From NCBI GenBank assembly GCA_963678555.2, contig OY782871.2, forward strand, positions 124,001-188,000: a stretch of 64,000 nucleotides of DNA. Direction: 5' to 3'. A model generated the notes under the pieces. The model saw only the letters and a program-made list of their open reading frames with translations. It had not been told where the DNA came from and did not search any database. This document shows positions 1-8,448 of this stretch, piece after piece. The DNA is from SABI01 sp963678555 (lineage in GTDB: Bacteria > Spirochaetota > Spirochaetia > Sphaerochaetales > Sphaerochaetaceae). The position numbers were made by a program, and so were the translations under genes. Position 1 is the stretch's first letter. Each line of letters opens with the position of its first letter.

Positions 1-237
1 TACACACAGGCCCTTCTTTCGGCGGTGCCGATTCCCGATCCCGTACTCGGCAGAAACAGGAAACGACTTATCCTGAAAGGTGATGTTCCTTCTCCCTCTG
101 CGGTGAGACCCGGATGCCCCTTTGCCGACCGGTGTGCCAAGGCGATGCCCCGCTGTATTGAAGAGAAACCTCAGCTGAGAGACGTTGAGAAGGATCACCA
201 GGTGGCATGTTTTCTCTATGAGAAGACAGGGGTGTAG
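1..237 (+). CDS. Oligopeptide/dipeptide ABC transporter ATP-binding protein, C-terminal end (partial)
   Basis: The frame is open from the left edge and ends at 235-237, so only about 78 C-terminal residues are present. They hold the oligopeptide-transporter C-terminal domain (oligo_HPY): the start of the visible part reads YTQALLSAVPIPDP and a cysteine-rich stretch follows (PGCPFADRCAKAMPRC, then a late Cys). This domain marks OppD/OppF/DppD/DppF ATPases of peptide importers. The Walker motifs lie outside the window, so OppD and OppF type cannot be told apart; the last-gene position and HPY-like tail favour OppF/DppF. The next gene begins 4 nt later, and a dipeptide epimerase there suggests the transporter brings in peptides containing glutamate or muropeptides. 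Confidence 0.9.
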   Translation, partial: YTQALLSAVPIPDPVLGRNRKRLILKGDVPSPSAVRPGCPFADRCAKAMPRCIEEKPQLRDVEKDHQVACFLYEKTGV

Positions 238-241
238 CTCT

Positions 242-1282
242 ATGGTTGAAATCCGGGCAGGGGTACTGAGACTGCCTTTGAAGAACCCGTTTCATATCGC
301 TCACGGCAGCTCTGAGTATCGGGAGAATGTATTCCTCAGGATATCGGCCGACGGCTATACTGCCTACGGGGAAGCTGCTCTCGTTCCCTACTACGGCCTT
401 GATGCAGAACAGATCATCGAGGACCTGAAGCAGCATCTCACGCGGGAGATGGTTCACACGGAAAATCCTCTTTCGTTCGTGCCCCGGTTTATTCATCCGG
501 TGAGTGCCTGCGCCTACAGCAGTGCACTGCTGGCCCTGCGTGCGAAGAGGGAGCAGAGGCATGAGAGGGAACTGCTCGGATGTCCGGTATCGGGTGAGAC
601 TGCCGCATCCTCTATCACCATCGGCTATACATCAGATACTGAGCAGATGCTGCAGAGCATTGCCGATGAAGGGTTTCCGGCTGTCAAGCTGAAGGCGGGG
701 TTTCCCGATGATCTGGAGAGGGTCGCCCTGATCAGGAGACATTTCCCTGCACTGAGGATCCGTATCGATGCGAATCAGGGATGGACTATGGAGCGCGCTG
801 TTCAGATGATCAGAGCCCTTGAGCCTATGGATATCGAACTGATCGAAGAACCTGTCAAAGGGACTCCCGACCAGTTGGCAGAGCTGAGCAGACTCAGTTC
901 CATTCCGATTGTTCTTGATGAGTCGATTCAGACGGTTGAGCATCTGAAAGCCTACGCGCATGCAGTGTCCGGGGTTGTCGTGAAACTGGCGAAATCAGGA
1001 GGTCCCCACGCGGCACGGCGCCTGATACAGGACTCCCAGCGGCTCGGGCTAAAGGTTATGCTGAGCTGTATGGTCGAATCCTCACTGGCAGTGAGTGCGG
1101 CACTTGCTGTCGCTCCTCTGTGCAGGTGGCTTGACCTTGATGCCCCCAGACTGCTCTCTTTTGACCCGTTCACCCCGGTCCGGTATCAGGACGGGATTCC
1201 CGAGGCCTCTCTGCGTACCATCGAGCCGTCCCGGGAGGTGTCCGATATGTTCGAGAGCACAGAATCTGTGGTGCTGGAGTAA
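242..1282 (+). CDS. Dipeptide epimerase (L-Ala-D/L-Glu epimerase type, enolase superfamily)
   Basis: 346-residue member of the mandelate racemase/muconate lactonizing enzyme group. Such epimerases interconvert L-Ala-D-Glu and L-Ala-L-Glu so that murein peptides can be degraded in the cytoplasm. The capping domain covers about residues 1-115 and the barrel follows. Visible catalytic parts are the KLK pair (K149, K151), metal ligands in IDANQG (D176), IEEP (E202) and LDES (D226), and the second base in VVKLAKSGG (K248 or K251). The ATG at 242 is chosen because the frame then begins with the normal strand MVEIRAGVLRLPL; an upstream in-frame start would overlap the transporter gene. It follows the peptide transporter directly and is probably cotranscribed. 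Substrate is inferred from family and context only. Confidence 0.88.
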   Translation: MVEIRAGVLRLPLKNPFHIAHGSSEYRENVFLRISADGYTAYGEAALVPYYGLDAEQIIEDLKQHLTREMVHTENPLSFVPRFIHPVSACAYSSALLALRAKREQRHERELLGCPVSGETAASSITIGYTSDTEQMLQSIADEGFPAVKLKAGFPDDLERVALIRRHFPALRIRIDANQGWTMERAVQMIRALEPMDIELIEEPVKGTPDQLAELSRLSSIPIVLDESIQTVEHLKAYAHAVSGVVVKLAKSGGPHAARRLIQDSQRLGLKVMLSCMVESSLAVSAALAVAPLCRWLDLDAPRLLSFDPFTPVRYQDGIPEASLRTIEPSREVSDMFESTESVVLE

Positions 1283-1285
1283 TAT

Positions 1286-1753
1286 ATGAGTATCCGAGAT
1301 ATGAGTGAGAAGGATATCGGGGTGTGTGCCCGTATCGCAGCGAATTCTCCGTTGAAGGACACCTATGGATTCACCCGTCAGGGATGGGAGAACCGCCTGA
1401 GGGAAGCAATGAACGATTCACTGTCACTGCTGTACCTTGCCGAGGAGGAAGGTGCTGTAGCCGGTTTTGCCTGGGTTCATACGAAGGGAGTGTTCCTCTC
1501 TGCCCCATACCTCCGCTTCATAGCCATCAGTCCTGCCTTCAGCGGGAAGGGTCTCGGTTCGATGCTCCTTGACGAGTTCGAAAGCCGGACACGGGATGGA
1601 GGTAGGGACTTTTTCCTTCTGGTCTCCGATTTCAACAGCAACGCCATCCGGTTCTATGAGAAACACGGGTATGAGAAGGTAGGTGAGTTGAAAGATTTTG
1701 CAGTAATGGGGGTACGGGAGATCATCATGCGTAAGGAGAACAGCCGGGCATGA
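1286..1753 (+). CDS. GNAT family N-acetyltransferase
   Basis: 155-residue single-domain GCN5-related acetyltransferase. The acetyl-CoA binding motif A is visible as ISPAFSGKGLGSMLL (SGKGLG at about 86-91), followed by a typical C-terminal NSNAIRFYEKHGYEKVGE segment in which the family places its acceptor-side tyrosine. Only 3 nt separate it from the epimerase and it overlaps the next gene by 4 nt (ATGA), so it is part of the same operon. The substrate is not visible; acetylation of an amino acid, amino sugar or peptide released by the neighbouring enzymes would fit but is inference. Confidence 0.85.
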   Translation: MSIRDMSEKDIGVCARIAANSPLKDTYGFTRQGWENRLREAMNDSLSLLYLAEEEGAVAGFAWVHTKGVFLSAPYLRFIAISPAFSGKGLGSMLLDEFESRTRDGGRDFFLLVSDFNSNAIRFYEKHGYEKVGELKDFAVMGVREIIMRKENSRA

Positions 1754-2844
1754 GAGGGAGAGACCATCGGTTCCTTGATGAATTGTCTCCTCTCGTTGAA
1801 GAGTTCATGATACAGGACGTATTCCCCGGAGCCGTTATAGGCTTCGATACCGGAACGTCACGGTACACCCGTGCCTGGGGGTATGCGCACAAGTCTCACA
1901 CGAAGATGAGGGAGACACTGTATTTCGATATAGCGTCTGTGACCAAACTCTTTACCGCGGCTGCCGTGTTCCGGCTCATGGACTCAGGACAGTTGTATGA
2001 ACATACGAAGATCCTTTCTCTCCTTCCATGGTCAGATCCGATCGTGAGATCAGCACTGTCGGAAACCGATGTCGGCTCTCTGCTGACTCATCACTCAGGG
2101 CTCAGAGCGTGGTATCCTCTGTACACTCGAGCAGGGGATGATGTCGAGAAGATCCTTTCGGATCTCCTAGGGGAACGTGTGCCGGCTAGGGAGATGGTCT
2201 ACTCTGATCTGAATTTTATCCTGCTCGGGATTATCCTGGAACACCTCACAGGGCAGCGGCTTGACCGTGCTATACGTTCGCTTGTGCTTGATCCTCTTCA
2301 TCTTGCTCAGACCACCTACACCCCCGACCCTGCTCATTGTGTTCCTACCGAGACCGGTAATACCATCGAGAAAGGCATGGTAAGCGATCTGGGACTCACC
2401 TATACCGGCTGGCGTCCTGACGAGGCGATCCGGGGTCAGTGCAACGACGGAAATGCGTTCTACTATTTCCACGGGTTAGCTGGACATGCAGGGCTTTTCA
2501 GCACTGCAGAGGATCTTCTCACCTTCGGCAGAGCATTCTGCACACCTCAATCGACCTTCCTGTCGCGTTCACTGATGGAGAAGGTTCTGACAGAACGCGG
2601 AGGAGACAGACTGTACGGGTTTCAATGCGGAAATCTGTATCCCTCAGGTGGATTCGGCCACACAGGATTTACCGGTACCTACCTCTACATGCAGCCGGAA
2701 CTCGGTATCGTCATCACCGTTCTGACCAGCCGTCTCCAGAACACTCCCCCCGGAAACCTGAACAGGTTCCGCACCGAGGTGGTGAAGGCGCTGCTGGCTC
2801 AGGTGGTTACCGGAGGTCAGGGTACAAGCCGGCATCGTGTCTGA
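1750..2844 (+). CDS. Serine hydrolase, beta-lactamase / class C penicillin-binding family
   Basis: 364-residue beta-lactamase-fold hydrolase (Pfam beta-lactamase). The nucleophile motif SxxK is S63-V-T-K66, the second motif YxD/N is Y151-S-D, and the third is H304-T-G in GGFGHTGFTG. These are the hallmarks of class C-like peptidases and esterases. No signal peptide is visible (charged N-terminus MRGRDHRF), so a cytoplasmic role such as cutting imported D-amino-acid peptides or esters is more likely than cell-wall synthesis. Start overlaps the acetyltransferase stop as ATGA, showing translational coupling. Together with the epimerase and peptide transporter it suggests recycling of peptidoglycan peptides. 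True substrate cannot be read from sequence. Confidence 0.85.
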   Translation: MRGRDHRFLDELSPLVEEFMIQDVFPGAVIGFDTGTSRYTRAWGYAHKSHTKMRETLYFDIASVTKLFTAAAVFRLMDSGQLYEHTKILSLLPWSDPIVRSALSETDVGSLLTHHSGLRAWYPLYTRAGDDVEKILSDLLGERVPAREMVYSDLNFILLGIILEHLTGQRLDRAIRSLVLDPLHLAQTTYTPDPAHCVPTETGNTIEKGMVSDLGLTYTGWRPDEAIRGQCNDGNAFYYFHGLAGHAGLFSTAEDLLTFGRAFCTPQSTFLSRSLMEKVLTERGGDRLYGFQCGNLYPSGGFGHTGFTGTYLYMQPELGIVITVLTSRLQNTPPGNLNRFRTEVVKALLAQVVTGGQGTSRHRV

Positions 2845-2866
2845 ACGAGCAGGAGCAGCAGGTCAG

Positions 2867-3643
2867 TCAGCCTGTTCCTTCGCTCATAAGCTCATCCCCG
2901 CTCTTCTGCATGAGGGTCAGCTTCTGCATCACCTCTTCCATGAAGATGAAGAAAATCGTTCTCGATTTCTCATAGGGAAGCAGATAGGAAGGCTGTGCCT
3001 CACGGGAGAGAAGGAAGATCCTGTCGCACTGGCTGAACAGCTGGGTGTTATACTCCTCAACGACGATGACAACTTCCCCCCCCTTCGCCTTCGTGTCATG
3101 ATAGATCTTCTCGAACGACTGGAAGGAACCGGTCACGGTAAAGATCAGAAGCAGTGAGTTCTCATCGGTCATCGAAGCGACCGATACATCGTCAGAGACG
3201 GCGATGATCACCTTGTTGATGCACGTCCGCAGCCTGTACTCGATGTACTGCGCACACACCAGAGAAGGCCCGTACCCGAACAGTACGATCTTCTCATGAC
3301 TCTGTATCAGTTCGATCATGTCATCGACCTGCTGTGAATCGAAGTCCCTGATGAAATGCTCGAGCCGTGTCAGTTCGGAAGACCTCTGAATCTGTTCGAT
3401 CTCCTTACCGTACAGGAAATCAAGATACTGCTTGTAGTTTGTGAACCCGAGTTTCTTCGAGAACTTCGATATCTTCGAGACCGAGCAATGACAGACCTCT
3501 GCCGCTTCCGTGATGCGGATGGTCTCATGTGTTCTGCTGTACTCACTGAGGGTTTCGTGTATCGAGCGTTCCAATGGATTGAGAAGGTTGAAATCAATCG
3601 TGATCATAAAGCCATCATAGCCGATTTGGTGGCTTAAATCCAT
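2867..3643 (-). CDS. MurR/RpiR family transcriptional regulator (HTH + SIS domain)
   Basis: About 258 residues from the start used here. An N-terminal HTH_6 domain (residues about 20-75, with TEAAEVCHCSVSKISKFSKK as the recognition part) is followed by a SIS sugar-phosphate-binding domain (about 105-235, FGYGPS at 122-127). RpiR proteins bind palindromic operators and respond to sugar phosphates. The start is uncertain: ATG at 3643 has GGAG about 12 nt upstream; ATG at 3607 (MITIDF) lacks a clear ribosome site but would also keep the whole HTH. It is divergent from the FAD-dehydrogenase operon that begins at 3826 and is the natural candidate to control it. It converges on the serine hydrolase gene with a 22-nt gap. 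Confidence 0.88.
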   Translation of the reverse strand: MDLSHQIGYDGFMITIDFNLLNPLERSIHETLSEYSRTHETIRITEAAEVCHCSVSKISKFSKKLGFTNYKQYLDFLYGKEIEQIQRSSELTRLEHFIRDFDSQQVDDMIELIQSHEKIVLFGYGPSLVCAQYIEYRLRTCINKVIIAVSDDVSVASMTDENSLLLIFTVTGSFQSFEKIYHDTKAKGGEVVIVVEEYNTQLFSQCDRIFLLSREAQPSYLLPYEKSRTIFFIFMEEVMQKLTLMQKSGDELMSEGTG

Positions 3644-3672
3644 CAGCAAGCCGAGCTTCTCCATGTGTAGAA

Positions 3673-3721
3673 GAAAATTTTCCATTAATAATAGAATAAA
3701 TGACAAAAACAAGAAAATTTC
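3673..3721. promoter_or_regulatory. Candidate RpiR operators: two GAAAATTT elements
   Basis: The region between the RpiR gene and the divergent operon contains a perfect 10-bp palindrome GAAAATTTTC at 3673-3682 and a nearly identical GAAAATTTC at 3713-3721, 40 bp apart start to start (close to four helical turns). The second copy lies just before the -35 box at 3733. The palindromes are seen directly; their use by RpiR is inferred from position. Confidence 0.4.
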
Positions 3722-3732
3722 CCAAAAAATTG

Positions 3733-3761
3733 TTGACGGATGGAGCAGATGGTCGTACGAT
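3733..3761 (+). promoter_or_regulatory. Sigma-70 promoter of the FAD-dehydrogenase/ETF operon
   Basis: TTGACG at 3733-3738 and TACGAT at 3756-3761 are separated by exactly 17 bp. A transcript starting near 3768 would leave a leader of about 58 nt to the TTG start at 3826, which rules out the in-frame ATGs at 3700 and 3769 as practical starts. Confidence 0.65.
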
Positions 3762-3825
3762 AGGGCGTATGGTGGAAGAAAGGGAGACCTCTTTCTTTGG
3801 TGAAAGGATTGCAAGGAGGATTTTT

Positions 3826-5298
3826 TTGGATTCTAAAATAGTTATTGAACAGTTGAAAGGCATGTTGACAGTAGACCAGGTCAATACGGATCACGACGAT
3901 CTGTATGATGCTGCAGCCGATAGATATAAGAAATATGCGAAAGCAAGAAAGGTTCTGAACGTACCCTCTCCGATAGCGATCGTGTACCCGAAGAATACTG
4001 AGGAAGTGAGTACACTGCTCTCCTACTGTAACGAACATGGTATCAACGTCATTCCCAGAGGCGGTAAGACTGCCACTGAGGGGGGACTTGAGAACTGGAA
4101 GGACCTCACGATAGTCATCGATGCTCTTCATCTTGACAACATCATCAAGATAGACACCTACAACTCTCAGGCGACAGTACAGGCAGGAGTTCCCCTGCAG
4201 GCTCTCGAGGATGAACTGAGGAAGGTCGGGTATACGACAGGGCATTCCCCGCAGTCAAAGCCGGTTGCCAAGTACGGCGGACTGGTCGCCACGCGGAGTA
4301 TCGGTCAGTTTTCTACCCTCTACGGCGGTATCGAGGATATGGTCGTGGGACTCGAGTGTGTCTTCCCCGACGGACAGATCTCCCGCATCAAGAATGTATC
4401 ACGTCGTGCCGGCGGACCTGATATCCGTCACATCGCGATCGGCAATGAGGGCACTCTGTGCTATATCACGGAAGTCACCGTCAAGATCTTCCGGTACTAC
4501 CCGGAAAACAATACCTTCCTGGGTTACCTCGTCAAGGACGTGGAGAGCGGAATCAAGATCCTCAGAGAGGTGATCGTCAACGGGTTCAGACCCTCTGTTG
4601 CCCGGACCTACTCACCCGAGGACGCGGCACAGCACTTCTACCATTTCTATGAGAACAGCTGCGTACTGCTGTTCATGGCCGAAGGTCCGGAAGGGATCGT
4701 CAAGGCAACTGTGGGCGCCATCGAAGAGGCCGTGGAGACCCATAAGGACGGCATCATCAAACAGGTCGACAGCAAGCTGATCGAGGACTGGTTCAATCAT
4801 CTCAACTGGTCTCAGCAGGATATCGACGACGAGATGCTCGGCATGATCGACAACGACTCACACTCCGGTTTCACCACCGAGATCTCCGCGGACTGGGAGA
4901 CGATACCGAAGATCTATAATGCGGTGATGGAGAGGGTGAGAAACGAATTCGAACGTGCAGAGGACCTTACGATGCTCGGCGGACACTCCTCCCACAGCTA
5001 TATCAACGGAACCAATATGTACTTTGTCTATAACTACAAGATCCTGTGTGAACCTGAGGATGAACTGATCATCTATCACCATCCTATTCAGAGGATCATC
5101 GTCGAAGAGACTCTCAAAGCCGGCGGATCGATGTGTCACCACCATGGAATCGGAAAGTATCGAAGCGAGTGGACACGTGAAGAACACGGGTCGGCGTACT
5201 ACATGCTTGAGAAACTGAAAGAAGCGTTCGATCCGAACGGTATCATGAACTACGGGACGATATTCCCGCAGGAAGAGGGCATGAAGTATATAGAGTAG
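3826..5298 (+). CDS. FAD-binding oxidase/dehydrogenase (GlcD / D-lactate dehydrogenase / AGPS-like), TTG start
   Basis: 490-residue flavoprotein of the PCMH (FAD_binding_4) plus FAD-oxidase C-terminal family. The FAD-pyrophosphate loop NVIPRGGKTATEGG is at about 74-87, the second FAD region is around YGGLVATRSIGQ and GNEGTLCYITEVTVKIF, and the C-terminal domain ends with HHHGIGKYR (438-446) and FDPNGIMNYG. Family members oxidise 2-hydroxyacids such as glycolate or D-lactate, or act as alkyl-DHAP synthase. The start is set at TTG 3826 because AAGGAGG lies at 3813-3819, 6 nt upstream, and the promoter lies at 3733-3761. EtfB and EtfA two genes downstream make an ETF electron acceptor very likely, as in lactate dehydrogenase/ETF complexes. 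Substrate is unknown; SDR and sugar kinase neighbours suggest a polyol or sugar acid. Confidence 0.85.
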   Translation: MDSKIVIEQLKGMLTVDQVNTDHDDLYDAAADRYKKYAKARKVLNVPSPIAIVYPKNTEEVSTLLSYCNEHGINVIPRGGKTATEGGLENWKDLTIVIDALHLDNIIKIDTYNSQATVQAGVPLQALEDELRKVGYTTGHSPQSKPVAKYGGLVATRSIGQFSTLYGGIEDMVVGLECVFPDGQISRIKNVSRRAGGPDIRHIAIGNEGTLCYITEVTVKIFRYYPENNTFLGYLVKDVESGIKILREVIVNGFRPSVARTYSPEDAAQHFYHFYENSCVLLFMAEGPEGIVKATVGAIEEAVETHKDGIIKQVDSKLIEDWFNHLNWSQQDIDDEMLGMIDNDSHSGFTTEISADWETIPKIYNAVMERVRNEFERAEDLTMLGGHSSHSYINGTNMYFVYNYKILCEPEDELIIYHHPIQRIIVEETLKAGGSMCHHHGIGKYRSEWTREEHGSAYYMLEKLKEAFDPNGIMNYGTIFPQEEGMKYIE

Positions 5299-5397
5299 GC
5301 CTTGGCCTCATGCACACACACGAAATCGGCGCAGAGGAGATAAAGAGGTATACGCTCCTCTGTGTTGAACAATACAGGTTTACATAAAGGAGTATGT

Positions 5398-6699
5398 ATG
5401 AAAAAGGAGAATCTCGGTCGGTATTTTCAGTTTTTCCTGATCGTGTTGGCAGCAGGAGTGATCTTCCCGGTCATCTATCTGCGAACGAACTACCAGGAAA
5501 CCATCCTCGAAGTATTCAATATGCGCTTGAGTGATTTGAATAACTTCTATTCGACCCTCGGTATGGCATTTGTTGTCGGGTACCTTCCCAGCGGCTTTCT
5601 CAGTGACAGGTTTTCAGCCAAGTGGCTCATTTCCATCTCACTGATCGGCACAGCCGTGTGCGGGTTCTGGTTTGCACAGGTTCCCTCCCTCGGTTCGGTC
5701 AATATCATCTTCCTTCTGTGGGGTTTCTTCTCCGTTTTCACCTTCTGGAGTTCCCACATGAAGATCGTGAAGATGCTGGCGAAATCGAATGAAGAGGGAC
5801 GTTTCTTCGGTATCCTTGACGGCGGACGCGGTGTCATTGAAGCCCTCATGGGAACCGTCGGTCTTGCGATGTTTGCTGCCATCCTCGGCACCAGCACTGC
5901 CATTGCAGATAAATCCAGTGCGCTTATCTCGGTCATCTATCTCTACTCGGGAATCGTGTTCGTGACCGGTATCCTCATTGCGATCTTCGTTGCAAGTGAT
6001 GAGAAACTGAGAGCACACTCTGAGAAATCCTCAGACCGTGATGAGGGCGAGAAATTCCATCTCTCCGATGTCGGTACTCTGCTGAAGAACAAGTACGTCT
6101 ACCTGATGGGGGGAATCATCTTCATGGGATACGCGGTGTTCTGGACGGTGTACTACCTTGGCGGCTTCCTGCAGACGAACGTCGGAATCGATGCGGTCAC
6201 CGTGGGTACCGTGACGGTCATCGTCCTGTGGATGCGCCCGGTCGGCGGATTCATCGGCGGCTTCCTTGCCGACAGAGTCGGAAGGACAAAGACGATCAGC
6301 GGCGCGCTGCTCGGCGGCTCCATCCTTCTCGTTCTCACGGCAGTGATGCCTGTGACGACCTCTCCGGTCATCTTCTACATCGTCATCATTCTCCTGGGAG
6401 CATTCCTCTATGCCATCAGAGGTACCTACTGGTCGATCCTCGGGCAGTCCAAGATAGAAGCTGTTATGATGGGAACCGCAATCGGACTCATCTCCTTCAT
6501 CGGCTATCTTCCCGATATCATCCTGCCGCAGATGAACACCTTCCTCTGGGCCACCTTCGGTGACAACGGCGGGTACAATGCCTACTTCATCGTGAGCGCG
6601 ATCTTCGGTGTCTCGGGAATTCTTATAGTGGTGCTGTACAACTATCTGCATAAACCATCACTGGCAGCAGGTTCGAAGCCGGTAGTGGAAACAACATGA
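5398..6699 (+). CDS. MFS transporter
   Basis: 433-residue membrane protein with about 12 hydrophobic helices and a charged central loop near residues 200-225 (ASDEKLRAHSEKSSDRDEGEK), the layout of Major Facilitator Superfamily carriers. The loop between helices 2 and 3 reads GFLSDRFSAKW and the equivalent loop in the second half GFLADRVGRTKT; both fit the MFS GxxxDRxGR motif. The ATG at 5398 is preceded by AAAGGAG at a good distance, better than an upstream ATG at 5362. It overlaps etfB by 4 nt (ATGA). It probably imports the substrate of the FAD dehydrogenase. Confidence 0.87.
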   Translation: MKKENLGRYFQFFLIVLAAGVIFPVIYLRTNYQETILEVFNMRLSDLNNFYSTLGMAFVVGYLPSGFLSDRFSAKWLISISLIGTAVCGFWFAQVPSLGSVNIIFLLWGFFSVFTFWSSHMKIVKMLAKSNEEGRFFGILDGGRGVIEALMGTVGLAMFAAILGTSTAIADKSSALISVIYLYSGIVFVTGILIAIFVASDEKLRAHSEKSSDRDEGEKFHLSDVGTLLKNKYVYLMGGIIFMGYAVFWTVYYLGGFLQTNVGIDAVTVGTVTVIVLWMRPVGGFIGGFLADRVGRTKTISGALLGGSILLVLTAVMPVTTSPVIFYIVIILLGAFLYAIRGTYWSILGQSKIEAVMMGTAIGLISFIGYLPDIILPQMNTFLWATFGDNGGYNAYFIVSAIFGVSGILIVVLYNYLHKPSLAAGSKPVVETT

Positions 6700-7490
6700 A
6701 GATCATCTGTGTGGTAAAATTCGTCCCTGACGTTGACAACTTCACCTATGATCACGACAAGCATATCATCATCCGGGAAAACAGCCGGATGATGATAAAC
6801 CCTGACGATGCGTGTGCCGTAGGTTTCGCCCTCAACGTGAAAAAACGATCACCCGAAACCTCGATCGAGGTGGTCACTATGGCACCCGAGTCAGTACGCC
6901 CCCTGGTGGAGGATATCCTCAGGGTGGGCGTCGACACGGCAACGATCATCTCGGACAGACTCTATGCCGGCAGCGACACCTATGCGACAAGCAGAATACT
7001 CTCACGGTATCTGTCAGGGGCGACCTATGATACGATTCTGACAGGCTCTCACGCGGTCGACGGGGATACCTCACACGTACCTTCGCAGATAGCCTGTCTT
7101 CTCGATATGAACCACATGTCGTTCATATCACGTATCGATGAGGATTCATTCAGTTCATCATGTGCCCGTTTCGAAGTGGAAAGCGAGCACGCGGTGAGCT
7201 CGTATGAGATAGAGATGCCGGCGATTCTGGGGCTTACCCGGACCAGCGGCTACAGACTTCCGTATGTCCGGTACAAGAATCTGAATATGGACGTTTCAGA
7301 CCGGGTGACGGTGATTCATAATGACGTCCTCTGTTTCGAGGAGAGTGAGGTCGGACTCAGCGGATCGCGCACGAAGGTCGTGGGAACGCACGTGAAAACC
7401 TATCGGAACAGGGGCAGCCACGTCGTCACCACTGATCAGGAGGGTATCGATACCGTGTACCGGTTCCTGAAGGATAAACAGTTTATCTGA
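6696..7490 (+). CDS. etfB: Electron transfer flavoprotein, beta subunit
   Basis: 264 residues, the normal EtfB length. N-terminal MKIICVVKFVPDV, the NPDDACAVGFAL segment and the nucleotide-binding GSHAVDGDTSHVPSQIA region fit the ETF alpha/beta domain, which holds AMP in ordinary ETFs and the bifurcating FAD in others. Which kind this is cannot be told by eye. It takes electrons from a partner dehydrogenase, here most likely the FAD oxidase encoded two genes upstream. Start overlaps the MFS stop as ATGA; etfA begins 1 nt after its stop. Placement between a carrier and a catabolic SDR rather than with acyl-CoA dehydrogenases points to a dedicated ETF for hydroxyacid or polyol oxidation. Confidence 0.92.
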   Translation: MKIICVVKFVPDVDNFTYDHDKHIIIRENSRMMINPDDACAVGFALNVKKRSPETSIEVVTMAPESVRPLVEDILRVGVDTATIISDRLYAGSDTYATSRILSRYLSGATYDTILTGSHAVDGDTSHVPSQIACLLDMNHMSFISRIDEDSFSSSCARFEVESEHAVSSYEIEMPAILGLTRTSGYRLPYVRYKNLNMDVSDRVTVIHNDVLCFEESEVGLSGSRTKVVGTHVKTYRNRGSHVVTTDQEGIDTVYRFLKDKQFI

Positions 7491-7491
7491 T

Positions 7492-8448
7492 ATGAAACGG
7501 ATATTGATCTACATAGAACAGGAGTACATTCACGATGGGATAGACCTTCTCGAGACTGCCAGGCAGATCTACCGGGATGAGCCGTATACGACCTATGCCC
7601 TTGTGCTCCAGGGTGAAACCGATGCCTTGAACGGTGCCTTCGACGTGATCATCGACCTCACCGGTGAGCAGCTGCAGCAGTACGAGATGAGAGCTGTCTG
7701 CGACGTGATCTCTCAACTGCAGAAGATCTACGTGTTCGATGCGGTGCTGTTTCCTGCCACATCCTGGGGGAGGATCATCGCTCCGCGCGTTGCGATGACT
7801 CTCGATACAGGTCTGGTTGCCGATGTGACCGCGATAGACCATGGAGACCACGGACTCGAGCTGATCCGTCCTGCCTACAGTGGCAGGATCATGGCTTCCA
7901 TCCAGATCACGGGAGACGGCCCGATGATGCTGAGCGTGAGGCCCGGGGTGTTCTCCTATACACCACAGGAGCAGGCGGCTACGCGGGTTCATACTCCTCA
8001 GGACCTGCGATACCGTACAGGTGGCTTGAAAGAGACCGGCAGAAAAGAGAAGCACAGTGAGTACGATATCAGGGAGAGTGATGTACTGATATCAGGAGGG
8101 GGAGGAGTCGAACGCTATTTTCATGAGCTGCGTCCCCTGGCGGATCTTCTGGGGGGCCACGTATCGGCCAGCAGGGCGATCGTGGATAAGGGGGTGGCTG
8201 ACAGGAATGTCCAGGTCGGACAGTCCGGAAAGACCGTCAATCCCAGACTCTATATCGCATTGGGAATCAACGGAGCACTGCAGCATATCGAAGGGCTGCG
8301 GAACGTTGAGTACATCATCAGCGTCAATACCAATACGAATGCACCGATCTGCAGCCTTTCTGATATTGTCGTTGAGGGAGATGCTTACACATTCATACAC
8401 AGGTTGATTGAAACAATACACAAGGAGAAAGGTTATGAAGGTCACTGA
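7492..8448 (+). CDS. etfA: Electron transfer flavoprotein, alpha subunit
   Basis: 318 residues, the usual EtfA size. The C-terminal FAD-binding domain is clear: ESDVLISGGGGV, SRAIVDKGV, QVGQSGKTVNPRLYIALGI, NGALQHIEGL and VNTNTNAPI follow the order of the family signature (normally GQTGK, GISGAIQH, NKDPEAPI). Together with EtfB it forms the heterodimer that moves electrons from the flavin dehydrogenase to an acceptor. There is no ETF-quinone oxidoreductase in the window, so the final acceptor is unknown. Its 3' end overlaps the next gene by 14 nt. Confidence 0.93.
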   Translation: MKRILIYIEQEYIHDGIDLLETARQIYRDEPYTTYALVLQGETDALNGAFDVIIDLTGEQLQQYEMRAVCDVISQLQKIYVFDAVLFPATSWGRIIAPRVAMTLDTGLVADVTAIDHGDHGLELIRPAYSGRIMASIQITGDGPMMLSVRPGVFSYTPQEQAATRVHTPQDLRYRTGGLKETGRKEKHSEYDIRESDVLISGGGGVERYFHELRPLADLLGGHVSASRAIVDKGVADRNVQVGQSGKTVNPRLYIALGINGALQHIEGLRNVEYIISVNTNTNAPICSLSDIVVEGDAYTFIHRLIETIHKEKGYEGH

